Positions 1-7,676 of a DNA stretch of 25,428 nucleotides are shown here, piece by piece. The DNA is from DATFYM01 sp035315065 (GTDB taxonomy: Bacteria > Acidobacteriota > Terriglobia > UBA7540): assembly GCA_035315065.1 (NCBI GenBank), contig DATFYM010000063.1, positions 1 to 25,428 of the forward strand. The letters run 5' to 3'. Positions within the stretch are counted from its first letter, which is position 1. Each line of letters begins with the position of its first letter. The notes beneath the pieces are model-generated. The model did no database searches and was not told where the DNA came from. It saw only the letters and a list, made by a program, of their open reading frames with translations. Both the position numbers and the translations under genes were made by a program.

Positions 1-1
1 G

Positions 2-1477
2 CCCCTGGTCGATGCCATCCAGCTTTTCATCGACCACCGAGTGACGGTGGTTCGCCGGCGCACCGTTTACCTGCTGCGCAAGGCGGAGGAGCGCGCCCAC
101 ATCCTGCTGGGCTTCCTCAAGGCGCTCTCGCAACTCGACGCGGTGATCAAGCTGATCCGCGCTTCGAAGACGCCCCGGGAGGCGCGCGAGGGATTGGTGG
201 CGCGCATGGACTTCACCGAGCGCCAGGCGCAGGCCATCCTCGAACTGCAGTTGCAGCGACTCACGGCTCTCGAGCGCGACAAAATCCAGGAAGAGTACGA
301 CGAACTGCAGAAGAAAATTGCCGAGTATCACGAGATCCTGGCCAGTGACAAGGTGTTGAAGAAGGTGATTGTCGACGAGCTGAAACAGGTGCAGAAGGAC
401 TACGGCGACGTGCGCCGCACTGAGATTATCGAGGAGCAGGCGGAGATCAAGCTGGAGGACCTGATCGCCGACGAAGACGTGGTGATCACCGTCTCCCACT
501 CCGGCTTTCTCAAGCGCACTCCTCTTACCACCTACCGCCAGCAGGGTCGCGGGGGCAAAGGACGCATGGGCATGAAGACGCGCGACGAGGACTTCGTCGA
601 GCACCTGTTCATCGCCTCCACCCACAGCTTCATCCTCGTGTTTACGAACACTGGCAAGCTTTACTGGCTGAAGGTGTATGAGATTCCGGACGTAGGCGCT
701 GCCGGCAAGGGCAAGCACATCACCAATCTCGTCAACCTTGCTTCGGGTGAAAAAATGGCGGCGGTACTCATCGTGAAGGAGTTGCCCGACGAGCGCAAAG
801 ACGAGCAGGTGGGAGGCGAGACCTACGCAGTGGAGGGCTACGTCACCATGGTGACCCGCAACGGCATCATCAAGAAAACGCGGCTGGCCGAATTCTCCAA
901 CCCGCGCTCGGCCGGCATCGGGGCCATGAAGATCGAGGAAGGCGACGAGTTGATCGGCGCCCAGCTCACCTCCGGCCGCGAAAACATCTTCCTTGCCAGC
1001 CACGAAGGTATGGCCATCCGCTTCCCCGAAACCGACGTGCGCGACATGGGCCGCGCCGCCTACGGCGTGAACGGGATGAACCTGGACGAAGGCGACTACC
1101 TCATTGGCATGGAAATCGTCGGCGAAAAAGAACTGATGCTGAGTGTTACCGAGAAGGGTTATGGCAAGCGCACTGCCGTCATCGAATACCGTTTGCAGTC
1201 GCGCGCCGGCAAGGGCGTGATCAACGTCAAGACCACGGAGCGCAACGGCAAGGTGGTGAGCGTGCTGAGCGTCACCGAGGATTCCGAGGTGATGCTCATC
1301 AGCCAGCAGGGCAAGATTACGCGCCTCGATTCCAGCACCATTCGCGAAAGCGGCCGCTCCGCACAAGGTGTGCGGTTGATCAACCTCGAAGAAGGCGATC
1401 AGGTGGCGGCCGCCTGCCTGGTGACCAGCGAAGAGAATGGCAACGGCGGTCCGGCGCAAGGAACGCTTCTTCAGTAA
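2..1477 (+). CDS. gyrA: DNA gyrase subunit A, C-terminal part (5' end outside window)
   Basis: This is the A subunit of DNA gyrase, which cuts and rejoins DNA during negative supercoiling. The reading frame is open from base 2, so the gene starts before the window. Visible first is the end of the breakage-reunion domain with its coiled-coil (VTRRTVYLLRKAEERAHIL-like region around bases 40-120, then a charged helix to about base 450). The GyrA box appears as QQGRGGKG near base 540. It is followed by the repeated beta-pinwheel blades of the C-terminal DNA-wrapping domain, with recurring patterns such as GMAIRF, GYGKRT and GKITRLDSS. The GyrA box favours gyrase over topoisomerase IV ParC. The tail is short and Gly/Asn-rich. 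A heptamer hairpin follows about 40 bases after the stop, shared with the convergent metalloprotease gene. Confidence 0.96.
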   Translation, partial: PLVDAIQLFIDHRVTVVRRRTVYLLRKAEERAHILLGFLKALSQLDAVIKLIRASKTPREAREGLVARMDFTERQAQAILELQLQRLTALERDKIQEEYDELQKKIAEYHEILASDKVLKKVIVDELKQVQKDYGDVRRTEIIEEQAEIKLEDLIADEDVVITVSHSGFLKRTPLTTYRQQGRGGKGRMGMKTRDEDFVEHLFIASTHSFILVFTNTGKLYWLKVYEIPDVGAAGKGKHITNLVNLASGEKMAAVLIVKELPDERKDEQVGGETYAVEGYVTMVTRNGIIKKTRLAEFSNPRSAGIGAMKIEEGDELIGAQLTSGRENIFLASHEGMAIRFPETDVRDMGRAAYGVNGMNLDEGDYLIGMEIVGEKELMLSVTEKGYGKRTAVIEYRLQSRAGKGVINVKTTERNGKVVSVLSVTEDSEVMLISQQGKITRLDSSTIRESGRSAQGVRLINLEEGDQVAAACLVTSEENGNGGPAQGTLLQ

Positions 1478-1518
1478 GAAGAGGGACCACCGGCGACCAG
1501 CGCCTTCCCGCTGAGAAG

Positions 1519-1683
1519 AATTGCCGATTGCAGATTGACGATTGACGATTGGAAGAAGACCATTGCCGATTGCCAATGGCCCTTTGAAAGAGCTGCGCGG
1601 CTTGCTTCTTCTCTTACAATCGTCAATCGTCAATCTGCAATCGGCAATTTCCTGGTCCCTAATCCCCAGTCCCTAATCCCCTG
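1519..1683. repeat. Heptamer-array hairpin between convergent genes (GATTGAC type)
   Basis: The arm at 1519-1551 is built from units GATTGCA and GATTGAC and is perfectly complementary to 1617-1649 (33 bp). The loop of about 65 nt holds a smaller inverted repeat, CATTGCC/GGCAATG-like, at 1560-1579. A second array at 1650-1683, with units ATTAGGG and ACTGGGG read on the minus strand, runs up to the stop codon of the metalloprotease. Its position between the 3' ends of gyrA and the M48 gene suits a bidirectional terminator, but there is no U-tract. Confidence 0.9.
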
Positions 1684-1684
1684 G

Positions 1685-2725
1685 TCATTCCGGCAGTTCG
1701 ACGTGAAGAAACTGGGACACGTCGAGTCGCTTTTCACCGGCGAATAGATAAAGCACCGCCCGGAACCGGCGATGCGTCCCGGCGACGGCGGCGGTGGGAA
1801 GACGCAGCGCAACCTCCGTCGACATCTGGCAAGTGCCCGGCAGCGTGGCTTTCACTTCCAGGGCTCCGCCCGGCGACCGATATTCCGGCAGCGCCGCCCT
1901 CACCCACGCGTTGCCCTCCTGGAGCAGCGCCGCCACGCGCACCGCGAGGCCCGCGGCGTTCCGCACGTGAAAGGTGGCGTGAAAGATCACGCTGCGATCT
2001 TTGGCATCCGGAGTGGCGGTGATAATTCGGAAGTTGCCGATCGGAGGTGGGTTGCCTCCCGGTGATTGAGTGGTGTCCGGCCAGCGCCATTGGAAGATTG
2101 CCAGGGCCACCTCGTAGGCTTTCATCAAGTGCGTCTCGCGCGCTTCCCAACTGTTCTCGCGCAGCAGCCAGCCCATATTGCGGTGGACGGCGATCGCGAA
2201 GTCGGGATGATAGCCGGCCTCCGCCATGAGCAGCAACCCGACGCGATCGGCCTCGTATTCCTTCTTCTGCGAAAGGGGAAGGTTGGCTAGACCGCGGCCC
2301 AACGGGGCTGAAAGCAGGGCCTCGCCTGCCCCGGCGTCGTGGCGACCGGCCGCGGTCTGGCGATACGCCTTGTCCACCTCACTGCGAAAGGCCGGCAGAT
2401 AGTTTTCGTAGGCCTTGAGGATGACGAAGTGACCGACTTCGTGGCTGACCACTGCGGCCCAGACGCCCGGTTCGCCGCCGAGGACCGGCAACATTCCGGT
2501 GTCAATCTGCAATTGGCCGGTGGCATTGGACCAGGCATTTACCTGTTTCTTTTGGAGGATGGTCACTTCGTAGGAGACGGGCGGCACAGTCTTGCCGAGC
2601 GGGCTGGAGAGCAGGGTGTGGAGGACCCGCGCGGCGATGGCGTTTGCAGTCGTGGCCGTAACTCCGTGGTCCGCACCGAGAAGCGAGGGACACAAGCTCA
2701 GCCACGCCACGATCGTCCACACCAA
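1685..2725 (-). CDS. M48-family zinc metalloprotease, probably exported
   Basis: This is a predicted zinc endopeptidase of the M48 (Ste24/HtpX/BepA) family. The zinc site is HEVGH at residues 95-99, with the third ligand in the EYEAD motif (Glu158). The family pattern NAW/NAF followed by a TG-L segment is present as NAWSNATG at residues 63-70. The start is uncertain. I chose TTG at 2725 (GTG at 2722 is equally possible) because it opens directly on a hydrophobic signal peptide ending near LLGAD. The frame stays open upstream to an ATG at 2953, but that stretch translates a heptamer repeat (peptides such as LTIDDCRLTID), which is unlikely to be native protein. No clear Shine-Dalgarno sequence is visible. 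The C-terminal third has no recognised domain. A role in envelope protein quality control is inference. Confidence 0.85.
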   Translation of the reverse strand: MVWTIVAWLSLCPSLLGADHGVTATTANAIAARVLHTLLSSPLGKTVPPVSYEVTILQKKQVNAWSNATGQLQIDTGMLPVLGGEPGVWAAVVSHEVGHFVILKAYENYLPAFRSEVDKAYRQTAAGRHDAGAGEALLSAPLGRGLANLPLSQKKEYEADRVGLLLMAEAGYHPDFAIAVHRNMGWLLRENSWEARETHLMKAYEVALAIFQWRWPDTTQSPGGNPPPIGNFRIITATPDAKDRSVIFHATFHVRNAAGLAVRVAALLQEGNAWVRAALPEYRSPGGALEVKATLPGTCQMSTEVALRLPTAAVAGTHRRFRAVLYLFAGEKRLDVSQFLHVELPE

Positions 2726-2731
2726 CGGCTT

Positions 2732-2899
<168 letters not shown>

Positions 2900-2950
2900 G
2901 GCGGTGGTCGACGTTACTTTGCACATTCTGAATAATCGGGCGTGGCAGGT

Positions 2951-2977
2951 CACTAGCCACTAACCACTAGCCACTGG
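2951..2977. repeat. Heptamer array GGCTAGT/GGTTAGT containing the kdsB stop codon
   Basis: Read on the minus strand this is AGTGGCT-AGTGGTT-AGTGGCT-AGTG, a 7-nt direct repeat with no complementary arm nearby. The kdsB TAG stop (2962-2960) lies inside it, so the last residues of KdsB (PVASG) are encoded by the repeat. The same unit recurs in a full hairpin at 12673-12800. Confidence 0.8.
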
Positions 2978-3856
2978 TCCCCTTGACTCGGGCAGCATCG
3001 TGCCCGTCCGGCAAAAGTATTTCTCCACCCGGGCCAGGTCCTCTTCGGTGTCGACCCCGATCGTATCGGCGGTGGTCTCGAGAACGATGATGGGGATGCC
3101 GTTTTCAAGGAAACGCAACTGCTCGAGCTTCTCCCGTCGCTCGAGCGGAGATGGCGGGAGTTCGTGGAACCGGCGCAGCGCCTCTGGCGTGTAGGCGTAG
3201 AGACCAAGGTGTTTGTAGTAGGTGCTCTCAGCGGCGGCGCCGGGCCCGCGGTCGCGATCGTAGGGCACGAGCGCGCGGGAAAAGTAAAGCGCCCGGCCGT
3301 CCGCGGCCGCCACCACCTTCACGTTGTTCGGATCGCGCGCCTCCGCGAGCGATATCGCTACCTTCAGTGTGGAAACCCGGGCCCCGGCATCCTCCCGGAA
3401 TGGCCTGAGCGGCCGGAACGGCTGCAACAGCAAATCGAGGTGCTCGGGCGCGATCATGGGCTCATCACCCTGGATGTTCACATAGACGGCATCTTCCCCT
3501 CGCGTCTCTCCACCGTCTAGTGGCGCGGCGCCGGGGTCTCGCCCGCGCTCGCTAAACCTGCACTCGCTTGAATTGTCCAGCCTGGCTGCCCGTTGCGTCA
3601 TCACTTCGAAGATGCGGTCTGTGCCCGAACCGTGCTCGACGGAGGTCATGGTGGCGGGAATGCCGTTTTGGCGGCAATGGGCAAGGATCTCTTCCGAGTC
3701 CGTGGCCACCAAAAGATCGTCCAGGCAGCGGGCCTGCCAGGCGCGCCGGTATACCCATGTCAGCATCGGGTGGCCGAGGATCGGCCGCAGCAACTTGCGG
3801 GATAGGCGCGTGGATTCAAGGCGCGCCGGAATTACTCCGATTACTCGCTTGGTCAT
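2960..3856 (-). CDS. kdsB: 3-deoxy-manno-octulosonate cytidylyltransferase (CMP-Kdo synthetase)
   Basis: The enzyme activates Kdo with CTP to make CMP-Kdo for the lipopolysaccharide inner core in the cytoplasm, which points to an LPS-bearing Gram-negative. The nucleotide-binding signature VIPARLESTRL is at residues 8-18. It is followed by VATDSEEI (50-57), EHGSGTDR (74-81) and VNIQGDEP (126-133), then YFSRALVPYDRD, YKHLGLYAY and GVDTEEDLARVE, all in family order. The ATG at 3856 places the P-loop-like signature at the normal N-terminal position. At 298 residues the protein is about 50 longer than the usual roughly 250. Much of the excess is a Gly/Arg/Asp-rich insert at residues about 94-121, just before VNIQGDEP, and the C-terminal few residues come from a repeat. 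It lies 109 bases downstream of the 62-residue gene. Confidence 0.94.
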   Translation of the reverse strand: MTKRVIGVIPARLESTRLSRKLLRPILGHPMLTWVYRRAWQARCLDDLLVATDSEEILAHCRQNGIPATMTSVEHGSGTDRIFEVMTQRAARLDNSSECRFSERGRDPGAAPLDGGETRGEDAVYVNIQGDEPMIAPEHLDLLLQPFRPLRPFREDAGARVSTLKVAISLAEARDPNNVKVVAAADGRALYFSRALVPYDRDRGPGAAAESTYYKHLGLYAYTPEALRRFHELPPSPLERREKLEQLRFLENGIPIIVLETTADTIGVDTEEDLARVEKYFCRTGTMLPESRGPVASG

Positions 3857-3874
3857 TGAAGTGGCAGAGAGAGA

Positions 3875-3958
3875 ACGATGAACGGCGGATGAGCGTGAAA
3901 TAGAAGTGAACAAGAGGCGGTGTTCCAGTTCATCGCTCAGCATTCTGCATTCATCATT
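3875..3958. repeat. Imperfect GATGAAT-type hairpin between small gene and kdsB
   Basis: An array at 3927-3958 reads on the minus strand as GATGAAT-GCAGAAT-GCTGAGC-GATGAAC. A weaker complementary arm lies at about 3873-3895. It begins about six bases after the stop of the 62-residue gene. The same GATGAAT unit recurs as a direct array after smpB (13324-13353). Confidence 0.65.
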
Positions 3959-3965
3959 CCTTTGC

Positions 3966-4154
3966 TTACCCGCCGCCGCCGTCCAGAGGTTGTGGCTCGA
4001 TCTTGAAGCGGACTTCCGCTTCGTCGAGAAGTTCGGACGCAACCTGCTCGCACGCCGGATGCAGCCAACTCGTATCCGGGCAGGTAGGCCCCTGGACAAT
4101 CAGCCGGTCAAAGAGGAATTCCGCCAACTCCCGCTCCGTCATGCTTCTGGCCAT
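3966..4154 (-). CDS. Small acidic protein of unknown function, 62 residues
   Basis: I do not recognise this protein. It is short, mostly acidic and probably helical at the N-terminus (MTERELAEFLFDRL), with two cysteines (residues 25 and 34) and a Gly-rich end. The ATG at 4154 has a good ribosome binding site (GGGAGG about 9 bases upstream). A perfect minus-strand -10 hexamer TATAAT lies at 4216-4211, which supports a real gene. It is likely co-transcribed with kdsB downstream, separated by a repeat hairpin. A coding alternative in the other frames here is much less convincing. Confidence 0.6.
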   Translation of the reverse strand: MARSMTERELAEFLFDRLIVQGPTCPDTSWLHPACEQVASELLDEAEVRFKIEPQPLDGGGG

Positions 4155-4210
4155 AGCCGTTGCCTCCCTGGGTGAAGTTCTCTTGAGCTGCTTCGATTAA
4201 CCGGAGGCCT

Positions 4211-4216
4211 ATTATA
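4211..4216 (-). promoter_or_regulatory. Candidate -10 element for the small gene-kdsB pair
   Basis: The minus strand reads TATAAT about 57 bases before the ATG at 4154. A matching -35 is not obvious. The region where it would lie belongs to the AACTCGA heptamer array, so the repeat may supply upstream promoter sequence. Confidence 0.4.
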
Positions 4217-4224
4217 ACCCGGAT

Positions 4225-4358
4225 CGAAACTGGAAACTCGAAACTCGAAACTCGTCTCCCGCGCGGACGCGCGCGTTGGCCAGTTCTTCGTTTCCGGCTT
4301 CCAACTCACCTCGAGGCCCGAATCTCGATTTTCGCGTTTCGAATTTCCAGTTTCCAGG
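4225..4358. repeat. AACTCGA/AACTGGA heptamer hairpin between divergent genes
   Basis: The left array, 4225-4254, is GAAACTG-GAAACTC-GAAACTC-GAAACTC. The right arm, about 4310-4357, is its imperfect reverse complement (GTTTCGA, GTTTCCA units). The loop contains a short GC palindrome (GCGCGGACGCGCGCG region). This is the only clear element of this class that lies between two 5' ends rather than at a 3' end. Confidence 0.75.
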
Positions 4359-4374
4359 CTAGAATGTTCGTGCT

Positions 4375-4647
4375 ATGGAGGAACGCGACTTTTTCGATGA
4401 GAGCGAGACCCTGAAGCCGGCCGAGCTTTCCTGCACGCATTGTCACCAAGTCGACAAGTACGAAATCCGCTGGCTGGTGCGGACGAAGAAGAAGCAGCTT
4501 CGCGGCCCCGCCGACGAACGGGACCGGGCGCGCTTTCTCAAGGCACAATCTTACATGTTGCGCCGCGACGATATTGTCCTGTGCAAGAACATGCGCTGCC
4601 GCAAGCGCTTTGAGATCTCGGGCGTGCAGTCGGTCGTCTTTCTCTGA
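4375..4647 (+). CDS. Small Cys4 (zinc-ribbon-like) protein, 90 residues, unknown function
   Basis: I do not recognise a named family. Four cysteines fall in two pairs, C20-x2-C23 (CTHC) and C70-x4-C75 (CKNMRC), separated by a charged, Lys/Arg-rich middle. This is the layout of a metal-binding ribbon or treble-clef fold. No signal peptide or membrane segment is visible, so it should be cytoplasmic. There is no Shine-Dalgarno sequence before the ATG. A TAGAAT hexamer at 4360-4365 sits about ten bases upstream, so the transcript may be leaderless or nearly so. Nucleic-acid binding is a guess from the charge and the metal site. Confidence 0.65.
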   Translation: MEERDFFDESETLKPAELSCTHCHQVDKYEIRWLVRTKKKQLRGPADERDRARFLKAQSYMLRRDDIVLCKNMRCRKRFEISGVQSVVFL

Positions 4648-4771
4648 TCCTTTGGAGTGGTGTCGCACCGCATTTGAATTGGTTCTTCCGCACTCTTGGC
4701 GTGCCTCCCTAGTGTGCTGTAACACCTGACTTTTGACAATGGCCAGCACTTAACCACCCTTATTCCCTGAC

Positions 4772-4804
4772 AAGAATTGATCCCGCCAGGCGGGATCAAT
4801 TCTT
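4772..4804. terminator. Perfect 16-bp inverted repeat with 1-nt loop
   Basis: The arms 4772-4787 and 4789-4804 are exact complements (AAGAATTGATCCCGCC and its reverse). Read either way the stem ends in an A/T-rich flank. It lies between the Cys4 gene and the thiolase promoter, so it could end transcription of the former. The inner core GGCGGGATCAAT recurs at 16792-16803, which suggests a dispersed repeat rather than a purpose-built terminator. Confidence 0.6.
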
Positions 4805-4866
4805 CTCTTGGAGATTGGGTGGCATCGTCGTAAAGAATTGAGCGTTAGAGAACACTCGTTTGCCTT

Positions 4867-4896
4867 TTGATTTTCTGCTCCCGCCGCGCCTATAAT
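4867..4896 (+). promoter_or_regulatory. Sigma-70 type promoter of the thiolase gene
   Basis: TTGATT at 4867-4872 (-35, 4 of 6 consensus) is followed after 18 bases by a perfect TATAAT at 4891-4896. Transcription would start near 4903, leaving a leader of about 14 bases that contains the ribosome binding site GAAAGG before the ATG at 4917. Confidence 0.7.
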
Positions 4897-4916
4897 CGCC
4901 AGCGAAAGGTAAAACC

Positions 4917-6104
4917 ATGAAAGAACCGGTCATCATTGCAGCCACACGCACCGCGATAGGCAAGTTTCAGGGCGCGCTCTCGCCTTTCTCAGCCGTGCAG
5001 TTGGGAGCCATCGCCGTCCGCGAGGCGGTCCGGCGCGCCGGGATCGAGCCCGCCCAGGTGGGCGAGATCGACGAGATCATTATGGGCAATGTGATCTCGG
5101 CCGGTCTCGGGCAGAACCCGGCGCGACAGGCGGGGCTCAAGGGCGGCCTCGATAACCGCGTGGCCGCCATGACCATCAACAAGGTTTGCGGCTCGGGCCT
5201 CAAGGCAGTGGGGCTGGCGGCGCAGAGCATCCAGACCGGCAATGCGGAGATCGTGGTCGCCGGCGGCATGGAGTCCATGACCAATGCGCCCTATCTGCTC
5301 CCGCAGCTTCGCTCCGGCCTGCGTCTCGGCCACGGCAAGATCCTCGACTCCATGATCAGCGACGGCCTCTGGGATGCCTACGAAGACTTCCACATGGGGA
5401 TGACGGCGGAACTGGTGGCCGAGAAATACCAGATTTCGCGCCCGCGCCAGGACGCCTACGCTGTCGAAAGCCATCGCCGCGCCATGCACGCCACCAAGAA
5501 CTGCCACTTCAAGGCGCAGATTGTCCCGGTGGAGATCCCGCAGAAAAAGGGGGCGCCGATCGTGTTCGCGGTGGACGAGTCGCCGCGCGAGGATACCTCG
5601 CTCGAGGCGCTGGCGAGGCTCAAGCCGGCGTTCAAGCCCGATGGCACCGTGACCGCCGGCAACGCCCCCGGCACCAACGATGGCGCCGCGGCATTGGTGG
5701 TGACCTCGGCCGAAAAGGCCAAGCAACTGGGCCGGCAGCCGCTGGCACGCATCGTCGGCCAGGCCGTCAGTGGCGTCGAGCCTAAGTGGGTGATGATGGC
5801 GCCGGTGAGCGCCGTGCGATCGCTGGCGGAGAAGGTGGGCTGGAAGCTGGAAGACGTCGACCTCTTCGAGCTGAACGAGGCTTTCGCCGTGCAGGCGCTC
5901 GCGGTGATTCAGGAGTTGGGACTCGATCCCGAGAAGACCAACGTCAACGGCGGCGCGGTGGCATTGGGCCACCCCATCGGGGCTTCGGGGGCGCGCATCT
6001 TAGTAACGCTGCTTTACGAGATGGAGCGCCGCAACGTGAACCGGGGCATCGCCGCGCTGTGTCTGGGCGGGGGAAATGCGGTGGCGCTGGCAGTGGAACG
6101 GTAG
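4917..6104 (+). CDS. Acetyl-CoA acetyltransferase (thiolase)
   Basis: A thiolase of the biosynthetic/acetoacetyl-CoA type, 395 residues as usual for the family. It condenses two acetyl-CoA, or cleaves acetoacetyl-CoA, in the cytoplasm. The nucleophile is Cys91 in NKVCGSG. The other motifs are NEAFA, GHPIGASG with His352, and the C-terminal general base Cys382 in CLGGGNAVAL. All catalytic residues are present. The ATG at 4917 follows GAAAGG at correct spacing and a strong promoter, so it is probably transcribed alone. The stop codon TAG is fused to a GC-rich double palindrome. Whether it serves ketone-body/butanoate metabolism, PHA precursor supply or fatty-acid breakdown cannot be told from the sequence. 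Confidence 0.96.
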   Translation: MKEPVIIAATRTAIGKFQGALSPFSAVQLGAIAVREAVRRAGIEPAQVGEIDEIIMGNVISAGLGQNPARQAGLKGGLDNRVAAMTINKVCGSGLKAVGLAAQSIQTGNAEIVVAGGMESMTNAPYLLPQLRSGLRLGHGKILDSMISDGLWDAYEDFHMGMTAELVAEKYQISRPRQDAYAVESHRRAMHATKNCHFKAQIVPVEIPQKKGAPIVFAVDESPREDTSLEALARLKPAFKPDGTVTAGNAPGTNDGAAALVVTSAEKAKQLGRQPLARIVGQAVSGVEPKWVMMAPVSAVRSLAEKVGWKLEDVDLFELNEAFAVQALAVIQELGLDPEKTNVNGGAVALGHPIGASGARILVTLLYEMERRNVNRGIAALCLGGGNAVALAVER

Positions 6105-6144
6105 GGCCGAACGGCGTTCGGCCCAGGGCGAGCGCCGCTCGCCC
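6104..6144. repeat. Double GC-rich palindrome at thiolase 3' end
   Basis: Two adjacent short-loop hairpins lie here: GGGCCGAACG with CGTTCGGCCC (6104-6124, 1-nt loop) and GGGCGAGCG with CGCTCGCCC (6126-6144, 1-nt loop). The first overlaps the last base of the thiolase stop codon. There is no U-tract. They look like a REP/BIME-style dispersed palindrome that could also hinder transcription into hicBA. Confidence 0.75.
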
Positions 6145-6184
6145 CTGCAACGCAGCACCGAACGATACAAGGAGGCAATAGAAA

Positions 6185-6454
6185 GTGCGCGATATTTCTT
6201 TCACGGTCCATTTGTTCAAGGAGGGGAAAACCTACGTCGCCTACGTGCTGGAACTCGATCTATCGAGCTGCGGAGCGACGGAAGACGAGGCGCGGAAGAA
6301 CATCCGGGACGCTGTTCTGGGGTTCCTCGAAACCAGCAAGGAAATGGGAACGCTCGCGGAAATTCTCGAAGAGGCCGGGTATGAGCGGGTGGGCGACTCC
6401 TGGCGGGCACCGGAGTTCGTGTCGCTTGGCCGGCAGACTATGAGTGTGGGGTAG
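6185..6454 (+). CDS. hicB: HicB-family antitoxin
   Basis: Probable antitoxin of a type II HicAB toxin-antitoxin pair. The 89-residue protein shows the HicB partial RNase-H-like fold: a beta strand with FTVHLFKEGKTYVAYVLELD, then the SSCGATEDEARKNIRDAVLGFLE helix typical of the family. No helix-turn-helix or ribbon-helix-helix domain follows, so this is the short HicB form. The start is GTG at 6185, chosen because AGGAGG lies at ideal spacing upstream. Its stop abuts the ATG of the toxin gene, so the two are translationally coupled. The order hicB then hicA is the reverse of the best studied E. coli arrangement but common elsewhere. Confidence 0.85.
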   Translation: MRDISFTVHLFKEGKTYVAYVLELDLSSCGATEDEARKNIRDAVLGFLETSKEMGTLAEILEEAGYERVGDSWRAPEFVSLGRQTMSVG

Positions 6455-6685
6455 ATGGCGTCACTGCGGCCGATTGATTACCGGACACTGGCCAAGGTGT
6501 TTGAGCAAGATGGTTTCACGTTCGACCGGCAACGTGGCGACCATCTCATCTACATTAAGCCTGGAGTCAAACGTCCCCTCGTAATCCCTATTTACAAGGA
6601 AGTCCCGGTGTTCATCATCAAGAATCTCTTGCGGACGGCGGACATGAGCCGCGAACGATACTTTGATCTGCTCAGGAAATGTTAG
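6455..6685 (+). CDS. hicA: HicA-family mRNA interferase toxin
   Basis: A 76-residue protein with the HicA double-stranded-RNA-binding-like fold. It contains FTFDRQRGDHLIYIKPG with the expected catalytic histidine (His30), then a VIPIYKEVPVFIIKNLLRTA segment and SRERYFDLL at the end, all characteristic of HicA. HicA toxins cut mRNA when not bound by HicB. The ATG follows the hicB stop codon with no gap. The toxin appears intact, with no frameshift and the key residue present, so the pair should be functional. Lateral acquisition is common for such pairs but is not shown here by composition. Confidence 0.85.
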   Translation: MASLRPIDYRTLAKVFEQDGFTFDRQRGDHLIYIKPGVKRPLVIPIYKEVPVFIIKNLLRTADMSRERYFDLLRKC

Positions 6686-6728
6686 TGCAGGCAGTCGCGC
6701 GATGAACTTATAGTCGCGGAGGGTCAAT

Positions 6729-7235
6729 ATGAGCACCGGGTGGCAAAAGGAGTTTCGTCGGCGTATGCGGCGCTTCGAGGCGACGCCCCGATCAGGTGAG
6801 GGTGTCGCGATCTCGATTAAGGTACGGGTTACGTCCGGCTGCTTCCATAGAGAACACTCTCCATTTGCGTACGGCCTTATTGACGGGTATCTCGACAGGC
6901 TACCCACTGGCCAAACGGAATTTGGGTTCGAAGAGCATGAGAGCGGTCCTGAGCTGTTGGTCTATTTGGCCGTGGCGACGGCAGGCGTGACGCTGGGGAA
7001 AAGCCTCGTCGACCTGATTACAGCCATCATAAAAGCCAGGTCTGAGGGAGTGAAGAAGGGCGACAGACCGTCGGACCCTATTGAACTGATCGTTCGTCGG
7101 GTTGATGACCAAGAAGGTTTCCGGGAAGAGATTGTTTTCCGCGTCGGGCACGAGGACCATATCAGTCAAGCAGATATCGAGCGGCGGGTTAACGAAGCGC
7201 TTCTGCGGCTCATCAGAAAGAACCGAGATTCATAG
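6729..7235 (+). CDS. Protein of unknown function, 168 residues
   Basis: I do not recognise a family with confidence. The N-terminal part is basic (MSTGWQKEFRRRMRRFE). The middle has a hydrophobic stretch (ELLVYLAVATAGVTLGKSLVDLITAII, about residues 74-100) that could be a membrane helix or buried helix. It is followed by a charged segment with Lys/Glu/Arg and a likely beta-rich end. GGAGGG precedes the ATG at good spacing. It starts 43 bases after hicA and could be in the same transcript. The layout of one hydrophobic helix followed by a small strand-rich domain recalls small effector-associated proteins of conflict systems, but that is only a visual impression. Confidence 0.7.
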   Translation: MSTGWQKEFRRRMRRFEATPRSGEGVAISIKVRVTSGCFHREHSPFAYGLIDGYLDRLPTGQTEFGFEEHESGPELLVYLAVATAGVTLGKSLVDLITAIIKARSEGVKKGDRPSDPIELIVRRVDDQEGFREEIVFRVGHEDHISQADIERRVNEALLRLIRKNRDS

Positions 7236-7262
7236 GCGGAGGTTTCCCGAGGTGACGAATCC

Positions 7263-7676
7263 ATGCCAAGCGTGAGCGGTATCGGCGAGACGGCGCTTCA
7301 CGTGACGGATCTCGATTGTTCCGTGCGCTTCTACCACCAACTCTTTGCATTCACCACGATTGCTTCCGACGATCGGTTCTGCGCCTTCCGCGTCAACGAG
7401 CAGCAAGTCTTTCTCCTATTCAAGAGAGGCGGCACTCTGGAGCCGATCCGGATTCCCGGCGGAACCATTCCGCCGCACGATGGCCAAGGCCGGCTCCACA
7501 TGGCGTTCACCATTCCTGCCACCGAATGGTTGGAGTGGGAGAATCAATTGCGTGTCCAGGGAGTCGCCATCGAGTCGACTGTCGAGTGGGGAGGCGGGGC
7601 CCGGAGCCTCTACTTCCGCGATCCCGACGGACATCTGATCGAGCTGGCAACGCCCGGCATTTGGGACCGAGATTGA
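7263..7676 (+). CDS. VOC-superfamily (glyoxalase/bleomycin-resistance fold) protein
   Basis: A 137-residue vicinal-oxygen-chelate protein made of two beta-alpha-beta-beta-beta units. The expected metal ligands are present: His13 (ALHVTDL), His79 (GRLHMAF) and Glu127 (HLIELATPG). The C-terminal signature YFRDPDGHLIEL is typical. Members are lyases, dioxygenases or thiol transferases such as FosA, and the substrate cannot be read from the sequence. The start is ATG at 7263, with AGGTGACGAATCC upstream giving a weak ribosome site. The TGA stop is part of the 8-nt repeat array that follows. Confidence 0.85.
   Translation: MPSVSGIGETALHVTDLDCSVRFYHQLFAFTTIASDDRFCAFRVNEQQVFLLFKRGGTLEPIRIPGGTIPPHDGQGRLHMAFTIPATEWLEWENQLRVQGVAIESTVEWGGGARSLYFRDPDGHLIELATPGIWDRD

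Noticed and set aside
1519..1683. CRISPR array, considered because of regular short repeats here and elsewhere
   Set aside because: Units are only 7-9 nt and contiguous with no spacers; no cas genes are present.
4989..5972. Long minus-strand ORF antisense to the thiolase gene (similar long antisense ORFs lie under the amidohydrolases, pepA and the TPR gene)
   Set aside because: High-GC codon bias leaves the opposite strand open; the His/Arg/Leu-rich products lack motifs and the sense proteins are unmistakable.
6104..6144. Classical rho-independent terminator after the thiolase gene
   Set aside because: Stems are strong but there is no T-tract; the two palindromes are better described as a REP-like repeat.
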